Assembly: GCF_003368535.1 (NCBI RefSeq)
Contig: NZ_QSLN01000002.1
Coordinates: 124,001-188,000 of the forward strand
DNA from: Ammonifex thiophilus
GTDB taxonomy: Bacteria; Bacillota; Desulfotomaculia; Desulfotomaculales; Ammonificaceae
Length of the DNA stretch: 64,000 nucleotides
Direction of reading: 5' to 3'
Under the pieces are notes generated by a model that was given only the letters and a program-made list of their open reading frames with translations, did not search any database and was not told where the DNA came from. Shown in pieces: positions 8,585-16,062 of the stretch (position 1 is the first letter of the stretch; every line of letters begins with the position of its first letter). The position numbers and the translations under genes are program-made.

Positions 8585-9599
8585 TACCGCCACCCACCAC
8601 CAAGTCCTCCTGGTAGAAGACCGCCGCCTGTCCGGGGGTCACGGCACGCTGGGGAGAGGCAAACTCAACTTTAGCTACCCTATCTCCTTCGGGGAGAACG
8701 GTGGCCGGGACGGGAGGAGAAGTATATCTCACCTGCACGGCAGCCGCAAAAGGACCGGTAGGACGCTCGAAAAGGATGAAATTGACCTCTTCGACCCGGC
8801 AGAAAGGACGATAAAGCATCTCTTCCGGTCCCACGATGAGGGCGTTGCGGCGGGGGTCAAGGGCCAGGACGTAGTAGGGCTTTCCCCAGGCGTACCTTAG
8901 CCCCCGCCTCTGCCCTACGGTATAAAAGGCCAAGCCCCGGTGGGTACCTATCCTTTTCCCCTGAGGGTCCAAAATGGGGCCGGGCTTTACCTTTTCCTGG
9001 GCCATAGCCTTCACGAGCTCCCGGTAATCGCCACCCTTGAGAAAACAAATATCCTGGCTTTCTTCCCGCAAGGAAAGACCCAGTTCTTTTACCAAAGCTA
9101 GACTTTCGGCCTTGGTGCGCTCCCCCAAGGGGAAAAGCACGCGGGCCAGCTGTCGCTGGCTGAGAGGGTAGAGGAAGTAACTTTGATCCTTACGCCTGTC
9201 CCTTCCTCTGGCCAGGAGGTAGCGCTTACGGTCAAGATCAAACCACACCCGCGCGTAGTGGCCGGTAGCCAGAAAATCGGCGCCGAGTTTTAGCGCCTCC
9301 TCCAGCAGGAGACCAAACTTGAGTTTGCGGTTGCACCAGACGCAGGGGTTGGGGGTGAGGCCGGCAAGATAGGCCTCGACGAAGGGTTTTACAACTTCCT
9401 GAACAAACTCCCGCCGCAGGTCAAAGACAAAATGGGGAATGCCGAGTTTTTCCGCTACTTCCGCCGCCCTTTTTCCCTCTTCCCCGGTCACCAGCATGGT
9501 CACCCCGAAGACCTCATGGCCGGACCGCAGGAGGAGATAGGCGGCCGCAGCACTATCCACCCCGCCGGAAAGAGCTACCGCCACGCGGGTCAAAGGCAC
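8556..9599 (-). CDS. mnmA: tRNA-specific 2-thiouridylase MnmA
   Basis: The enzyme thiolates uridine 34 in Lys, Glu and Gln tRNAs using ATP and persulfide sulfur. The PP-loop SGGVDS is at the N-terminus. NPCVWCN carries the first catalytic Cys and SQDICFL carries the second. A C-terminal beta-barrel completes the 347 residues, the usual length. I chose the GTG at 9599, which lies 7 nt after GGGGAGG; a TTG at 9605 directly follows that site. The gene lies just downstream of the 6S RNA gene and overlaps bpsA at its 3' end. Confidence 0.95.
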   Translation of the reverse strand: MPLTRVAVALSGGVDSAAAAYLLLRSGHEVFGVTMLVTGEEGKRAAEVAEKLGIPHFVFDLRREFVQEVVKPFVEAYLAGLTPNPCVWCNRKLKFGLLLEEALKLGADFLATGHYARVWFDLDRKRYLLARGRDRRKDQSYFLYPLSQRQLARVLFPLGERTKAESLALVKELGLSLREESQDICFLKGGDYRELVKAMAQEKVKPGPILDPQGKRIGTHRGLAFYTVGQRRGLRYAWGKPYYVLALDPRRNALIVGPEEMLYRPFCRVEEVNFILFERPTGPFAAAVQVRYTSPPVPATVLPEGDRVAKVEFASPQRAVTPGQAAVFYQEDLVVGGGTIAPYESDG

Positions 9600-9630
9600 G
9601 GACAAACCTCCCCTTTAGCTTCTGCCGCAA

Positions 9631-9820
9631 AAGAAAAACCCCGCGCGTGACGTGAACCCTCAAAGTCTCCGTGAACCCGTCTCCCGACAGGTGGGTGCCC
9701 TCCTGGTCACTTTTCGCTACCTCGCGCGGAGGCGTGCGAGCCGCGACCAGAGTCCGGGCTCCCTTTCTTTTGGTGTTGGCTCAGGACTTCAAGAGGTCCA
9801 CGCTCACCGCAGGGCTTTTT
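9631..9820 (-). ncRNA. ssrS: 6S RNA
   Basis: The spacer between speB and mnmA holds a structured RNA on the reverse strand. Its 5' end reads GCCCTGCGGTGAGCG, and its 3' end GGGTTCACGTCACGCGCGGGG pairs with it to close the long helix. A T-tract (TTTTTCTTTT) follows. Inside are GGAGGGCACCCACC and GGGTTCACGG, pieces I know from Firmicute 6S RNAs. 6S RNA binds sigma-A RNA polymerase as an open-promoter mimic and represses housekeeping promoters in slow growth. The length of about 190 nt is typical. Ends are estimated from the promoter and T-tract. Confidence 0.87.
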
Positions 9821-9830
9821 TCTACTGTTA

Positions 9831-9859
9831 TGTTATCACAATGTGCGGAGGGGCGCAAG
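9831..9859 (-). promoter_or_regulatory. Sigma-A promoter of the 6S RNA gene
   Basis: Reverse strand: -35 TTGCGC, a 17-nt spacer, and -10 TAACAT, ending about 7-10 nt before the predicted 5' end of the 6S RNA. The spacing is ideal and both boxes are moderate matches. Confidence 0.6.
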
Positions 9860-9868
9860 ATCCCGGAA

Positions 9869-10741
9869 TCAAACACCAGTTTTGCCTTCTCCCCGCGCCC
9901 AGATAATGAGAAGCTCTCTTATGACCTTAGCTGCCAGCAAAGGAGCTAGCCCCGCCCGGTCGAAGGCCGGATTGACCTCCACCACATCGGCCCCCACCAG
10001 CCTCAAACCCATCAGGGCGTGGATGGTTTTAAGAAGCTCGGCCGGGGTGATTCCGTTGGGCTCGGGCGTCCCCACGCCGGGAGCAAAAGCCGGGTCTACC
10101 ACGTCGATGTCTAGAGTGAGGTAGACAGGCTTGTTCTCCAGCTCCGGCCGCACCGTCTGGAAGGGCCGAAAGACCTCGTGCCGGTAAAGGCGCGTCCAAC
10201 TCCGGGCGAAGTCTAATTCCTCCCGGTCGGCCGAGCGTATTCCCAGTTGAAAAACACGCCCCGGGCCTAGGATTTCGGCCACCCGCCGCATCACCGTGGC
10301 GTGGGAAAGAGGTGTCCCCAGGTACTCGTCGCGCAGGTCGGCGTGGGCGTCCAGATGCAAAACCATCAGATCCGGATAAAACCGGTAAACAGCCTTAATG
10401 GCCGGCAGGGACACCAGGTGCTCCCCTCCTAAAAGTATGGGGAGCTTGCCTTCTTCTACCAGCCGGGAAACGACCTTTTCGATCGCCTCCAAGGCACTTT
10501 CCACATGCCCCAGCGGCAGTTCTATGTCCCCTAGATCGCAGAAGGGAACTTGGCGCAGATCCCCCTCCAGATCCAGGCTATATTCTTCCAGACATTGGGA
10601 TAGGTGGCGGATGGCGTATGGACCCTCGCGCGTCCCCGGGCGGAAACACACGGTCACATCCAGCCCCGCCCCCACCAGCACCGCCTTCGCCCCTTCGTAG
10701 TCTTCTCCGGCCCCCAGAAAGGTATGGCTTTTTACTTCCAT
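9869..10741 (-). CDS. speB: Agmatinase-family ureohydrolase SpeB
   Basis: The 290-residue protein is a dinuclear-manganese ureohydrolase. Metal ligands appear in GGEH, DAHADLRDEY and LDIDVVDPAFAPG, the pattern shared by agmatinases and arginases. In organisms that pair it with a pyruvoyl arginine decarboxylase, the enzyme often acts on N1-aminopropylagmatine to give spermidine. Agmatine to putrescine is the alternative. The ATG at 10741 has AAAGG upstream; codons further 5' would run into speE. It is the last gene of pdaD-speE-speB, 7 nt after speE. Confidence 0.9.
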   Translation of the reverse strand: MEVKSHTFLGAGEDYEGAKAVLVGAGLDVTVCFRPGTREGPYAIRHLSQCLEEYSLDLEGDLRQVPFCDLGDIELPLGHVESALEAIEKVVSRLVEEGKLPILLGGEHLVSLPAIKAVYRFYPDLMVLHLDAHADLRDEYLGTPLSHATVMRRVAEILGPGRVFQLGIRSADREELDFARSWTRLYRHEVFRPFQTVRPELENKPVYLTLDIDVVDPAFAPGVGTPEPNGITPAELLKTIHALMGLRLVGADVVEVNPAFDRAGLAPLLAAKVIRELLIIWARGEGKTGV

Positions 10742-10748
10742 ACAACCT

Positions 10749-11582
10749 TTACGCCCGACGCAAGATCTCTTGCAAGAATTGCGGAAGGGCAAAGGCAGCG
10801 CGGTGGATTTCGGCGTTGTAATAACGATAGGGAAGGGCCGGGATGTCCTCCGGCTTTACCTCCAGTGGATCGTACTTCTTGGAGGCCAAGGTGAAGCTCC
10901 ACATCCCCCCTGGATAAGTAGGTACGCAGGTAAGGTAAAGCCGCACTATAGGGAAGATTTCCCTCAAGTTGCGGTAAATCTCGGCTATGAGATCAGGGTT
11001 GAAGAGGGGGGACTCGGTCTGGGCCACAAAAAGCCCGTCTTCCTTCAGCGCCGCCGCCACCCCCTCGTAGAACTGGCGCCCGAAAAGGCCTTTGGCCGGA
11101 CCTATAGGGTCGGGAGAATCTATGAGGATCACGTCATACTCCCCCGGGTGCTTGGTCACATACTCAATGCCGTCCTCGATCCGCAACTCCAGCTTGGGAT
11201 CGTCCAGCCCTCGGCTGAGCTCCGGTAGGTATTGCCGGGAAACCGCGATCACGCGCTCGTCGATTTCCACCATCACCGCGTTTTTAACCTTTGGGTGCCG
11301 CACTACCTCGCGGGCCGTGCCGCCGTCTCCTCCCCCGATGATCAACACCTTTTCCGGCCGGGGATGGGTATTGAGAGGGACGTGGGCGATCATCTCGTGG
11401 TACATGAACTCATCCCACACCGTAGTCTGCACGATCCCGTCCAGCACCAACACCCGACCAAAACAGGGGGTTTCCAACACAGCCAAGTGCTGAAAGGGGG
11501 TCTTCTCCACGTGCAGGGTTCTGGTCACCCGGCAGCTGAAGCGCAGGTCGTCGTTCTGGTTTTCGGTGTACCAGAGCTCCAC
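10749..11582 (-). CDS. speE: Polyamine aminopropyltransferase (spermidine synthase)
   Basis: The 277-residue enzyme transfers an aminopropyl group from decarboxylated S-adenosylmethionine to agmatine or putrescine. An N-terminal beta domain (WYTENQ, FGRVLVLDGIVQTT) leads into the Rossmann fold with the donor-binding GGGDGGTAREV. The catalytic-loop region DSPDPIGPAKGLF and the C-terminal GGMWSFTLASKK follow. The start is a GTG with GGGAG 7 nt upstream. Flanking pdaD and speB suggest the route through aminopropylagmatine, as in thermophilic archaea and Thermus; this is inferred from context. No SpeD gene is in the window. Confidence 0.94.
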   Translation of the reverse strand: MELWYTENQNDDLRFSCRVTRTLHVEKTPFQHLAVLETPCFGRVLVLDGIVQTTVWDEFMYHEMIAHVPLNTHPRPEKVLIIGGGDGGTAREVVRHPKVKNAVMVEIDERVIAVSRQYLPELSRGLDDPKLELRIEDGIEYVTKHPGEYDVILIDSPDPIGPAKGLFGRQFYEGVAAALKEDGLFVAQTESPLFNPDLIAEIYRNLREIFPIVRLYLTCVPTYPGGMWSFTLASKKYDPLEVKPEDIPALPYRYYNAEIHRAAFALPQFLQEILRRA

Positions 11583-11603
11583 GCCGCTTCTCCCCTCCCC
11601 CGA

Positions 11604-12083
11604 CTAGTACCAGAGCGGCACGGCTGCCAAGGCGCAAGCGATGCGCTTGACCTCATGCTCCACTGCCTCTATCTTCATGTCCACCAATTCCATGCCTCGG
11701 CGGGCAAAGGCTTCCCTTATCATGTTCTCGATCTGGGCCCTGGCCTCCTGCGCGGTGCATTTACCGGAAAATTCCATAATCACTCCAAAGCTCTCCCGCG
11801 AAATCCCTACCCCGCAGGCGGCGGAGATTATCTCTCCCGGGGTGGTGGAGATGATATAGCCGTAGGCCGTGGGAACCAGCGACCCCGGGGGAAGTTCCAG
11901 ATTGGGATCGAATTCGGTTCCGGGCGGGAGAATGCTGGAAACCCGAATGAGGTTCACATTACCGATGCGGGCCGCCAGCAAAGCGTTGTCGAAAGCGTTT
12001 AGCGGCGTCGATCCTTCGGCAGCCCCAGCAGTCACGAAGTACTTTTTGGGCGTAGGCAAGCCTGGCGCCACTTCTTTCCACAC
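11604..12083 (-). CDS. pdaD: Pyruvoyl-dependent arginine decarboxylase
   Basis: This 159-residue protein is the proenzyme of PvlArgDC, which makes agmatine from arginine. The self-cleavage site is IRVSSILPPG, with cleavage expected between Ser49 and Ser50 so that Ser50 becomes the pyruvoyl group. GNVNLIR before it, PTAYGYIIS after it and the C-terminal AVPLWY are all family hallmarks. The start is a GTG; the ribosome site GGGGAG is so close that a second in-frame GTG at 12071 could be used instead. It heads pdaD-speE-speB. The family is mainly archaeal and chlamydial but also occurs in thermophilic Firmicutes. Confidence 0.93.
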   Translation of the reverse strand: MWKEVAPGLPTPKKYFVTAGAAEGSTPLNAFDNALLAARIGNVNLIRVSSILPPGTEFDPNLELPPGSLVPTAYGYIISTTPGEIISAACGVGISRESFGVIMEFSGKCTAQEARAQIENMIREAFARRGMELVDMKIEAVEHEVKRIACALAAVPLWY

Positions 12084-12128
12084 TCCCCTTTGGCGTTTGT
12101 GAAGTGGATATCCCTCATAACGGTGATA

Positions 12129-12134
12129 ATTATA
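12129..12134 (-). promoter_or_regulatory. Probable -10 element of the pdaD-speE-speB operon
   Basis: A perfect TATAAT lies about 45 nt before the pdaD start on the reverse strand. The region 17 nt upstream is purine-rich and offers no good -35, so only the -10 is well supported. Confidence 0.4.
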
Positions 12135-12173
12135 CCTTCCTCTCCTCCCGACCGCTAGCCCTCGGGGGAAAAT

Positions 12174-12983
12174 TTAAATAGGTAACCGGTGAGAGCGCCG
12201 TTTTCGGGCGGTGAAGACAGCCACTTCGCAATAGCCCGCTTCCCGCAGGAGCTCCAGTGCCCGGTCGAAGTCGCGCCCCACGTCCTCGGGTCGGTGAGCG
12301 TCCGAACCCAAAGTCACTGGCACTCGGTAGCGCCGACAGAGGAAAAGGAACTCCGCCGCCGGGTAGATCTCCTTCACCGGGTGGCGTAGCCCCGCCGTGT
12401 TTACCTCCACTGCCAGATCGGCCGCAGCTATGATTTTCACCGTCTCCTGGTAAAGGGGCTTAAGGTCGCGGCTGGGTAAGAAACCAAATTTCTTTATGAG
12501 GTCAGGATGAGCTACGACATCGAAAAGCTGGCTGCTAGCCAACCTTTGCAGCAAAGAAAAATACTGCTCGTATAAAAGGTCGAGATCCTTGCCTCGGTAT
12601 CCCTCGATCTCCGCCGGATTATCGAAACCCCAGCCGTCAAGGAAATGTATCGAGCCCAGCACGTAATCGAAAGGGTGGGCGGAAAGAAGCTTTCTCAGTT
12701 CCTCTTCCCAACCGGGAACATAGTCGGCCTCAATGCCCAGCTTTACTTCCACTACCGACTTCCCTTTGAGCCCTGTAATCTCCCTCACGTAATCACCCAA
12801 CTGGGCCTGCGGCATGGCCAGTCCCGGGTCCCGCTCCTCTGGTGGGAGGAAGTAAAGGGGCAAATGGTCGGCAAAGCCCAGTTCCTTAAGCCCTACCTTT
12901 TCCGCCTGCCGCAGGTACTCACCCACCTCGCCCACGGCGTGCCCGCAACGCGCGGTGTGCACGTGATAGTCGACCAAGCCCAT
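12174..12983 (-). CDS. PHP-domain phosphatase (HisJ/HisK-type histidinol-phosphatase family)
   Basis: The 269-residue protein is a PHP-fold metal-dependent phosphoesterase. Metal ligands are visible in DYHVHTARCGHA at the N-terminus, FADHLP, GIEADY, GSIHFLDGW, VVAHPDL and GSDAHRPED. This order fits the histidinol-phosphate phosphatase subfamily, which performs the penultimate step of histidine synthesis. No other his gene is nearby, so another phosphomonoester substrate is possible. The ATG has GGGAGG upstream. Only one base separates it from the MetE-like gene, so they form an operon. Confidence 0.8.
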   Translation of the reverse strand: MGLVDYHVHTARCGHAVGEVGEYLRQAEKVGLKELGFADHLPLYFLPPEERDPGLAMPQAQLGDYVREITGLKGKSVVEVKLGIEADYVPGWEEELRKLLSAHPFDYVLGSIHFLDGWGFDNPAEIEGYRGKDLDLLYEQYFSLLQRLASSQLFDVVAHPDLIKKFGFLPSRDLKPLYQETVKIIAAADLAVEVNTAGLRHPVKEIYPAAEFLFLCRRYRVPVTLGSDAHRPEDVGRDFDRALELLREAGYCEVAVFTARKRRSHRLPI

Positions 12984-12984
12984 C

Positions 12985-14037
12985 CTATCCTCCCAGGGAA
13001 GCCGCCAGGATGCTAGTCAGGGTGTAGATGCGCTCGGCCAGATCCTCGGGCAAGAGCCCCGTGCCGCAGCTGGGCGTTATCAGCCATTGCTCCCGCAAAA
13101 CCTTCTCCGGAATACCCTTGTCCACCAGCTGCGCCCAATCTTCCTCCAGCCGCCGGCGCAAAGAGGAGAGGTCTTCTTCCCAAGCCTTTTCGCTGGTAGG
13201 CACTATCCCCCAGGCCAGAACCCCTCCCCGCTTCAGGAAAGCGGCCAACTCCCGGCGGAAGGGGAAGAGGGAAGAAAAGTAGCCGTAGGCGTCAAAACTC
13301 AGGATGTCTATGGGAAGGTCCAGGAGCAGACTCCAGTCCACCGCTGCACAAGAATGCACCCCGACGTAAACCCCTTCCTCCTTGAGCGTTGCCACCAGGA
13401 CACCCATATCGGCCATTATCTGCTCCCTGGTGACGGTTATGTAAGTGGACTGGCCGTAAATGCTTACGCCCGGCTCGTCTATGAAGATCGCCACCGGCCT
13501 GCCCCAGCGCTTGAGCTCCCTGGCCTGCCATCTAGCTGCCAGTTGCAGGGTGCGCAGGATGAGCTCACGTAGCTCCAGGTCGTAGTAGGCCGGGCGGCCA
13601 GCCGCATCGGTCAATTGAAAGCCCGCGGTCAAGGGGCCCACTATCTGCCCTTTGAAAGCCCGCGCCCGATCGAACTCCCCCCGCTCCACCGCCTCCTGGA
13701 AAGCATAAAAGCCGCTTATAGCCTCGCGCGGTGGGATAAAGGTGGCCAGTGCCTCCTCGCTCCCCTCTTCCGCTCCCAGGTAGAAGGTGTAGAAGCGAGT
13801 GAGCCTATCGGGCCAGTCCTCGGCCTGGTTAAGGAAACTGGGCTTCTCTCCTTCTCCCAGGACCCCGTGTACTTTAAGACCGCTTAGAAACTGGGTGACG
13901 AAGCCTTCGGCCGGAGTGCGCCGCGGTAGTTGAGGCCAGTGGGGAAAAAGGGGAAAGTGACGGGCAATAAGCTTTAAAGCCGGTTCCACTTCCCGGTAGG
14001 GTAGACTGCCGATTCCCGTAGCGTAGCCGTGTAACAA
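12985..14037 (-). CDS. Core-MetE-like/UroD-superfamily protein, possible methyltransferase
   Basis: The 350-residue protein has the fold signature of the cobalamin-independent methionine synthase C-terminal domain. The zinc ligands are conserved as His228 and Cys230 (VGVHSCA) and Cys324 (TPSCGTG). An acidic IDEP motif lies at 187-190. The N-terminal folate half of full MetE (~750 aa) is missing. Short core MetE-like proteins include folate-independent methionine synthases that take methyl groups from corrinoid proteins, so that role is possible here. It could equally be another thiol methyltransferase. The start is a TTG with AAGGGGG upstream. It lies between the PHP and GH15 genes on the same strand. 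Confidence 0.72.
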   Translation of the reverse strand: MLHGYATGIGSLPYREVEPALKLIARHFPLFPHWPQLPRRTPAEGFVTQFLSGLKVHGVLGEGEKPSFLNQAEDWPDRLTRFYTFYLGAEEGSEEALATFIPPREAISGFYAFQEAVERGEFDRARAFKGQIVGPLTAGFQLTDAAGRPAYYDLELRELILRTLQLAARWQARELKRWGRPVAIFIDEPGVSIYGQSTYITVTREQIMADMGVLVATLKEEGVYVGVHSCAAVDWSLLLDLPIDILSFDAYGYFSSLFPFRRELAAFLKRGGVLAWGIVPTSEKAWEEDLSSLRRRLEEDWAQLVDKGIPEKVLREQWLITPSCGTGLLPEDLAERIYTLTSILAASLGG

Positions 14038-14055
14038 CGCTTCAAGCCCCCTTGA

Positions 14056-16062
14056 TCAGCCAAAGGTAAACTGTAGCTCTTCCCGCGCCCGCAGGAGTTC
14101 GCGGTAGCGGGCACGGTATTCCTGCAAAGCGGTGACATAGGTAGAGTGTGACCAGGCAAGAGGAGCTACGGAGAGAGGCGCTCCGGTAAAAGGGTGCAGT
14201 TGCTCGGGCATCACACCGGTAGGTAAAGAGTGGCGCACGCACCACTCCAGCAATTCACGCGCCCTACGCAGCTCCTCAATACTCCGGGCCACCCGGATAT
14301 AGTACTGAGCCAGCCAGAGGGTGCATATGATCCAGGGGTTGCCCGGCACTCTGCTCAGGTCCTCCGTCTGCCGGAAGTAATAATCCCCATAGTACCGGGC
14401 AATCCCTCCCACCGGGGTTTTCACCCAGAGGGTCTCCCGCACCTTTTCCATCGTCTTCCCCACCCGGTAGTCGTGCGGGGGAAGCACACCAAAGAGGAAT
14501 ACCCCGGCCACGCTGCTGTCCACCGTAGGGTCGGGCTCGAAACAGCCGGTCTCCCGGTTGAAGATTAAGCCCCGCAGAAAATACTCTCGTGCCGGATCGT
14601 AGAGGTGCTTAAGGATTCCCTCCCTTATCTCCTCCGCGCTCTGGCGGTAGTGCTCCGCCAGGCGAGGCTGCCCGAAAAGCTCCGCGAGATTTCCTGCTGC
14701 CCTGAGACCAGCGTACACCGTCGAGGCCGTGAAGGTGAAAATGCCGCGCCTCTCCTCCCAGAGATCGTAGGACTCGGCAGGAAGATGCAAAGCCTTATCC
14801 ACATAGCCGCAGAGGAAATTAGCTGCCGGGCGTGCGAAGGCGTGGTATTGCTTCAAAACAAACTCCAGATCCCTTTCTTCTTGGTAATATTCCCAGAGTG
14901 CCCACAGGACTAGTGCTGTCTCGTCCTCCTGGATGGGAAGCTGAATGACCCCTTCGGCCAGCCAAGGATGCCAGCTAGACCCTACTGTGCCGTCGGGATT
15001 GTATTTGTGTAAAAGATAGCCCTTGTCGGTTAAGGCGTCGGCGCAGAACTCGAAGAACTTCCGGGTGAGCCGACCGTAACCGGACTTTATGAGGGAATAG
15101 GCGATAAAGGCCCCATCGCGTGGCCAGAGGTAACAGTAGTGATCGCGGTTGGTGGAGAGAATATCGGAGTCAGGGGAGGCGATGATGGCTCCCTCATCGT
15201 CGACATGCAAGCGGACAATGAGCAAGCTGCGCCGGCAAGCGCTTAGAAGCTGGGGAGAAAGATCTTCCACCAACTGCTCCTCGCGCGGGCGCACGGAAAG
15301 GAAAGCCGGTCCGAAAGTCTCCATTCGGAAAAAGAGCTCTTCCGGAGTCTGCTCCCGCACGAAATGATCTAAAGCTCTTACCTCCTGGATGTTGCGCCCC
15401 ACGCAGATCCAGTAGAAGACGGTCTCTTCCCCCCAGGGGGGAAGAAAGAGGTTGAAGCCTATGACGCTGTCCACCGAACCCTGAGCGATAGCATTGCCGC
15501 TTAAGACCCCGTCCTCGGCATCGCGCCAGGTCCCCTCCGCTCCAGCAAAGCCCTTCACCCCGGTGGCGAACTGATCGAAAAACCCCCGGCTGCTCCGGCC
15601 GGCTATGAGGAAGTAGCGATTGCGCTTATAGTGACATAAGACGTGCCGAAAGGGGTCGAAGAAGACGGTATCTCCCACCTCGTTTTCGTCCACCGAGAAG
15701 TCCTGCCCTAGAAAAAGCCTTATCTCCCGCTCTCGGTTAGCCAGATTTTGCACCACTATACGCTTGAGATAAATATTCTCCCGCCGATGCACCGTATCGT
15801 TTATCAGGAGGCTCACCTCTAGCTCGGCATTGAAGGCCCGGCAATCGGTCACCAGAGTGTCTTCTTTATAGCTCAGGCACTTCTCCCAGGACGGCTCGCT
15901 TACCCAACTAAACCTTCCCTCCGTCCACACCCCCAGACGGTTCCGGTTGCCCTGGAGATGGTTCCATTGCCCCACATACGGATAAAAGAAGTCACGCATC
16001 TCCAGGTTTCCGTCGAAGGTAACCATTATCCTACCGTTGCCTATCACCAGAGGGCGTGGCAA
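14056..16062 (-). CDS. Glycoside hydrolase family 15 (glucoamylase-type) protein
   Basis: The 668-residue protein has an N-terminal beta-sandwich domain (VIGNGRIMVTFDGN, MRDFFYPYVGQ) and an (alpha/alpha)6 catalytic barrel. YLWPRDGAF marks the substrate site. QEDETALVLWAL holds the probable acid Glu. MPEQLHPFTGAP with PLAWSHS near the end holds the probable base. Family members release glucose from alpha-glucans or act on trehalose or isomaltose. No signal peptide is seen, so it probably acts on cytoplasmic glycogen-like polymer. I chose the TTG at 16062, 6 nt after GGAGGGG. Its 5' end overlaps the GH57-GT4 gene by 32 nt, suggesting coupled expression. Confidence 0.88.
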   Translation of the reverse strand: MPRPLVIGNGRIMVTFDGNLEMRDFFYPYVGQWNHLQGNRNRLGVWTEGRFSWVSEPSWEKCLSYKEDTLVTDCRAFNAELEVSLLINDTVHRRENIYLKRIVVQNLANREREIRLFLGQDFSVDENEVGDTVFFDPFRHVLCHYKRNRYFLIAGRSSRGFFDQFATGVKGFAGAEGTWRDAEDGVLSGNAIAQGSVDSVIGFNLFLPPWGEETVFYWICVGRNIQEVRALDHFVREQTPEELFFRMETFGPAFLSVRPREEQLVEDLSPQLLSACRRSLLIVRLHVDDEGAIIASPDSDILSTNRDHYCYLWPRDGAFIAYSLIKSGYGRLTRKFFEFCADALTDKGYLLHKYNPDGTVGSSWHPWLAEGVIQLPIQEDETALVLWALWEYYQEERDLEFVLKQYHAFARPAANFLCGYVDKALHLPAESYDLWEERRGIFTFTASTVYAGLRAAGNLAELFGQPRLAEHYRQSAEEIREGILKHLYDPAREYFLRGLIFNRETGCFEPDPTVDSSVAGVFLFGVLPPHDYRVGKTMEKVRETLWVKTPVGGIARYYGDYYFRQTEDLSRVPGNPWIICTLWLAQYYIRVARSIEELRRARELLEWCVRHSLPTGVMPEQLHPFTGAPLSVAPLAWSHSTYVTALQEYRARYRELLRAREELQFTFG

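Noticed and set aside
9652-9949. Short plus-strand frames over the speB-mnmA spacer
   Set aside because: They lie over the 6S RNA gene and the end of speB; composition is not protein-like.
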